In this document: one piece after another, positions 6,129 through 7,594 of the stretch | Numbering within the stretch: the first letter of the stretch is position 1 | Layout: each line of letters opens with the position of its first letter | Source: Pseudomonadota bacterium | GTDB lineage: Bacteria > Pseudomonadota > Alphaproteobacteria > Rhizobiales > Beijerinckiaceae | Direction of reading: 5' to 3' | Length of the DNA: 7,594 nt | Assembly (NCBI GenBank): GCA_023452965.1 | Contig: JAEXUU010000289.1 | Location: 1-7,594 of the forward strand | Notes under the pieces: generated by a model | Databases searched by the model: none | Told to the model about the DNA's origin: nothing | What the model saw: the letters and a program-made list of their open reading frames with translations, nothing else | Program-made: the position numbers and the translations under genes

Positions 6129-6578
6129 ATGCCGATCGTCGCCAAGCTGGACGAATACGGAAAAGGAGCCTGGATCGCCTTTGCGGTGCTCGGCTTCATC
6201 ATCTTCTGGCCCCTGGGTCTGGCGACCCTGGTCTTTCTGTTTTGGAGTGGACGCATGGGACATGGTTGCGGACAAGCGCATTACGAGCACCGGATGAGCC
6301 GCCTGCAGGACAAGATGGACCGCCTGCGCGATCGCATGGGCGGTGGGCAGGGCTGGGGCCGCTCCGGTTTCGGTGGCTGGGGTCGCGGCCCGTCCAGCGG
6401 CAACCGCGCCTTCGACGAGTACCGCGAGGAGACGCTGCGTCGCCTCGAGGACGAGCAGCGCGAATTCCAGGATTTCCTCGGCCGGCTGCGCATGGCCAAG
6501 GACAAGGCCGAGTTCGACGAGTTCATGAGCGAGCGTCGCCGGGGCACGCCGGAGGCGGAAGCCGGCGGCAACGCCTGA
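6129..6578 (+). CDS. DUF2852 family membrane protein
   Basis: This 149-residue protein matches my memory of DUF2852, an alphaproteobacterial family of unknown function. A single membrane segment covers about residues 14-39 (AWIAFAVLGFIIFWPLGLAT onward). Next come a positively charged SGRMGHG, a short amphipathic helix (MSRLQDKMDRLRDRM, 56-70), a Gly/Trp-rich linker (71-90), and the family signature SSGNRAFDEYREETLRRLE (89-107), leading into a charged helix, likely coiled coil, with FQDFLGRLRMAKDKAEFDEF (113-132). The protein probably sits in the inner membrane with a cytoplasmic helical tail. The start ATG 6129 has GAGAGGGA just upstream. A long in-frame extension upstream is rejected because it shadows tetR. 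It is followed by a strong intrinsic terminator, so it forms its own transcription unit, probably under the dyad at 6031-6049. Confidence 0.9.
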   Translation: MPIVAKLDEYGKGAWIAFAVLGFIIFWPLGLATLVFLFWSGRMGHGCGQAHYEHRMSRLQDKMDRLRDRMGGGQGWGRSGFGGWGRGPSSGNRAFDEYREETLRRLEDEQREFQDFLGRLRMAKDKAEFDEFMSERRRGTPEAEAGGNA

Positions 6579-6612
6579 CCGTCTGATCGCATCAGCGATC
6601 CCACAGCTTTCG

Positions 6613-6649
6613 CGGCCCGCTTCCCTCTGGGAGGCGGGCCGTTTTGCTT
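6613..6649 (+). terminator. Intrinsic terminator of the DUF2852 gene
   Basis: CGGCCCGC (6613-6620) pairs perfectly with GCGGGCCG (6634-6641). The stem continues inward through T-G, T-A and three C-G pairs to a 3-base TCT loop, about 13 bp in all. It is followed immediately by TTTT and, after GC, another TTT. This is a classic Rho-independent terminator 34 bases after the DUF2852 stop. Two small alternative hairpins (e.g. GATCGC 6585-6590 with GCGATC 6595-6600) precede it. Confidence 0.88.
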
Positions 6650-7105
6650 TCGCGACTCAGTAGCCGGCTCCGCGTTCCTGCAACGCGTCCTCGCGTCAAA
6701 GATGACCGGGGCCACCCCGGTCGGCAGAGCAGTATCGCGGCGGGCCGGCCGGGCCGGGTGCTTGGCGCAGCCCGCTGCATTGAAGCGGCTGGAACAGCGC
6801 GGGCCAGCGCTTGCACCTGCGCATTCACGCCCTTGCGCGCGCCGCCGGGATCGCAGGCAGGCCGACGCCATAACCCGATGTTAACCACGAGGACTGTTAA
6901 GGTTGACCGGGCCTTAATCCGAAACAAGGCCTTTGGCGCGCCGAATATCGCCGTTTGGCCCATCTTTCGCCGGATTCAGCGGCGATTGGTTCTGACGGCA
7001 TATCCCCGGAGCGCAGATCGGGCGGCGGCGCGAACTTCGCGACGCGTCTAGCGGGCTGTGCGGAGTCGGTCGGATTTCGCATCGGCCAGGCAGAAGGATG
7101 ACAGG
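6650..7105. other. 456-bp intergenic region before tolQ
   Basis: I see no convincing gene here; the open frames lack ribosome sites and have Arg/Ala/Pro-rich shadow composition. It contains a perfect hairpin at 6704-6722. There is an AT-richer patch around 6880-6920 with three TTAA words at 6881, 6897 and 6914 (16-17 bp apart) and a TTAAGG/CCTTAA inverted repeat (6897-6902, 6912-6917). A TTGACC that could act as a -35 is at 6903-6908, but no good -10 follows. It likely holds the tol operon promoter and possibly a small RNA. Confidence 0.4.
6704..6722. repeat. Perfect 8-bp GC hairpin
   Basis: GACCGGGG (6704-6711) and CCCCGGTC (6715-6722) pair perfectly around a 3-base CCA loop. There is no T-run after it on the plus strand, and on the minus strand the bases after it (CATCTTTGACG) contain only a short TTT. 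It could be a weak terminator or part of a structured transcript. The function is unknown. Confidence 0.35.
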
Positions 7106-7594
7106 ATGAACCCCGCCGCGGAGGTCGCGCAGGTCGCGCCGCAGATCGACATGTCGTTCTGGTCGCTGTTCTGGCACGCGCATTTCGTCGTCAAGATCGT
7201 GATGATGGGCCTGCTCGCCGCATCGGTCTGGTGCTGGTCGATCATCGTCGACAAGACCCTGCTCTATCGCCGCACCCGCCGCGACATGGATGCCTTCGAG
7301 GAGGTGTTCTGGTCCGGCCGCTCGCTCGAGGAACTCTATCGCGAGCTCGCGAACCGGCCGGTCAGCGACATGGCCGCCGTCTTCGTCGCGGCGATGCGCG
7401 AATGGAAGCGCTCCTTCGAGAATGGCGGGCGCTCGGTCGCAAGCCTGTCGCAGCGAATCGACAAGGTGCTCGTCGTCACCATCCAGCGCGAGGCGGAGCG
7501 GCTGGAATCGAAGCTGCTCGTGCTCTCCACCATCGCTTCGGCGGCTCCGTTCATCGGCCTTTTCGGGACGGTCTGGGGCATCATGAACTCCTTC
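7106..7594 (+). CDS. tolQ: Tol-Pal system proton-channel protein TolQ, 5' part
   Basis: These are the first 163 codons of tolQ; the gene runs off the right edge (family length is about 230-240). TolQ is an inner-membrane MotA/ExbB-family protein that, with TolR, uses the proton gradient to drive TolA and so helps outer-membrane constriction during division. Seen here: a short cytoplasm-excluded N-terminus, a first membrane helix around residues 26-48 (FVVKIVMMGLLAASVWCWSI), a long charged cytoplasmic loop with helices (FEEVFWSGRSLEELYRELAN), and the start of the second membrane helix with the diagnostic APFIGLFGTVWGIMNSF (147-163). The start ATG 7106 has GAAGGA at 7093-7098, spacing 7. A three-codon frame ATG-ACA-GGA-TGA (7098-7109) overlaps the start. 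tolQ would normally follow ybgC; here tetR and the DUF2852 gene lie between them. Confidence 0.96.
   Translation, partial: MNPAAEVAQVAPQIDMSFWSLFWHAHFVVKIVMMGLLAASVWCWSIIVDKTLLYRRTRRDMDAFEEVFWSGRSLEELYRELANRPVSDMAAVFVAAMREWKRSFENGGRSVASLSQRIDKVLVVTIQREAERLESKLLVLSTIASAAPFIGLFGTVWGIMNSF

Noticed and set aside
6644..7051. Plus-strand frame of 135 codons in the gap before tolQ
   Set aside because: No ribosome site, Arg/Ala/Ser-rich without a domain, and it starts within the T-run of a terminator.
1..7594. Mobile elements, CRISPR arrays, tRNA or rRNA genes
   Set aside because: No transposase or integrase motifs, no regularly spaced repeats, no cloverleaf or rRNA-like stretches were seen on either strand.

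Overview
The window is a GC-rich stretch typical of Alphaproteobacteria. It probably comes from the Hyphomicrobiales (Rhizobiales), and a Bosea-like genome would fit. The support is the ruv-ybgC-tol gene neighbourhood, a DUF2852 membrane protein (a family I know from Alphaproteobacteria) and the style of the RuvAB and TolQ sequences. The genus is a guess from composition and gene order. I see no tRNA, rRNA, CRISPR array, IS element or phage gene.

Layout. The 3' end of ruvC (Holliday-junction resolvase) enters at the left edge. It overlaps by 13 bp the end of a minus-strand FAD-dependent amine/amino-acid oxidase-like gene, which separates ruvC from ruvA. After a short divergent intergenic region holding three copies of a 9-bp word comes a tightly coupled plus-strand operon: ruvA, a GNAT acetyltransferase, ruvB and a secreted DUF3828-like protein. 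Each junction is a 4-bp ATGA or GTGA overlap. A small minus-strand hypothetical gene follows. Then come ybgC (acyl-CoA thioesterase of the Tol cluster), a TetR/AcrR-type regulator, a DUF2852 membrane protein with a clear intrinsic terminator, about 450 bp without a convincing gene, and the first 163 codons of tolQ, which runs off the right edge.

How it works together. RuvA, RuvB and RuvC form the branch-migration and resolution machinery for Holliday junctions. YbgC and TolQ belong to the Tol-Pal envelope system. The order ruvC-ruvA-ruvB-ybgC-tolQ is the common alphaproteobacterial arrangement, and here it is opened by additional genes at several points: the oxidase, the acetyltransferase, the DUF3828-like gene, the small minus-strand gene, and the tetR-DUF2852 pair.

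The most interesting signals are non-coding. Two 19-bp dyads with the same outer half-site (ATGTnA...TnACAT) flank tetR: one lies over its own start codon, the other upstream of the DUF2852 gene. This suggests a small autoregulated TetR circuit. The inverted and direct repeats at the ruvA start may act on its transcription or translation. Otherwise the window is mostly conserved housekeeping genes, and I do not see strong evidence for a wholly new system.
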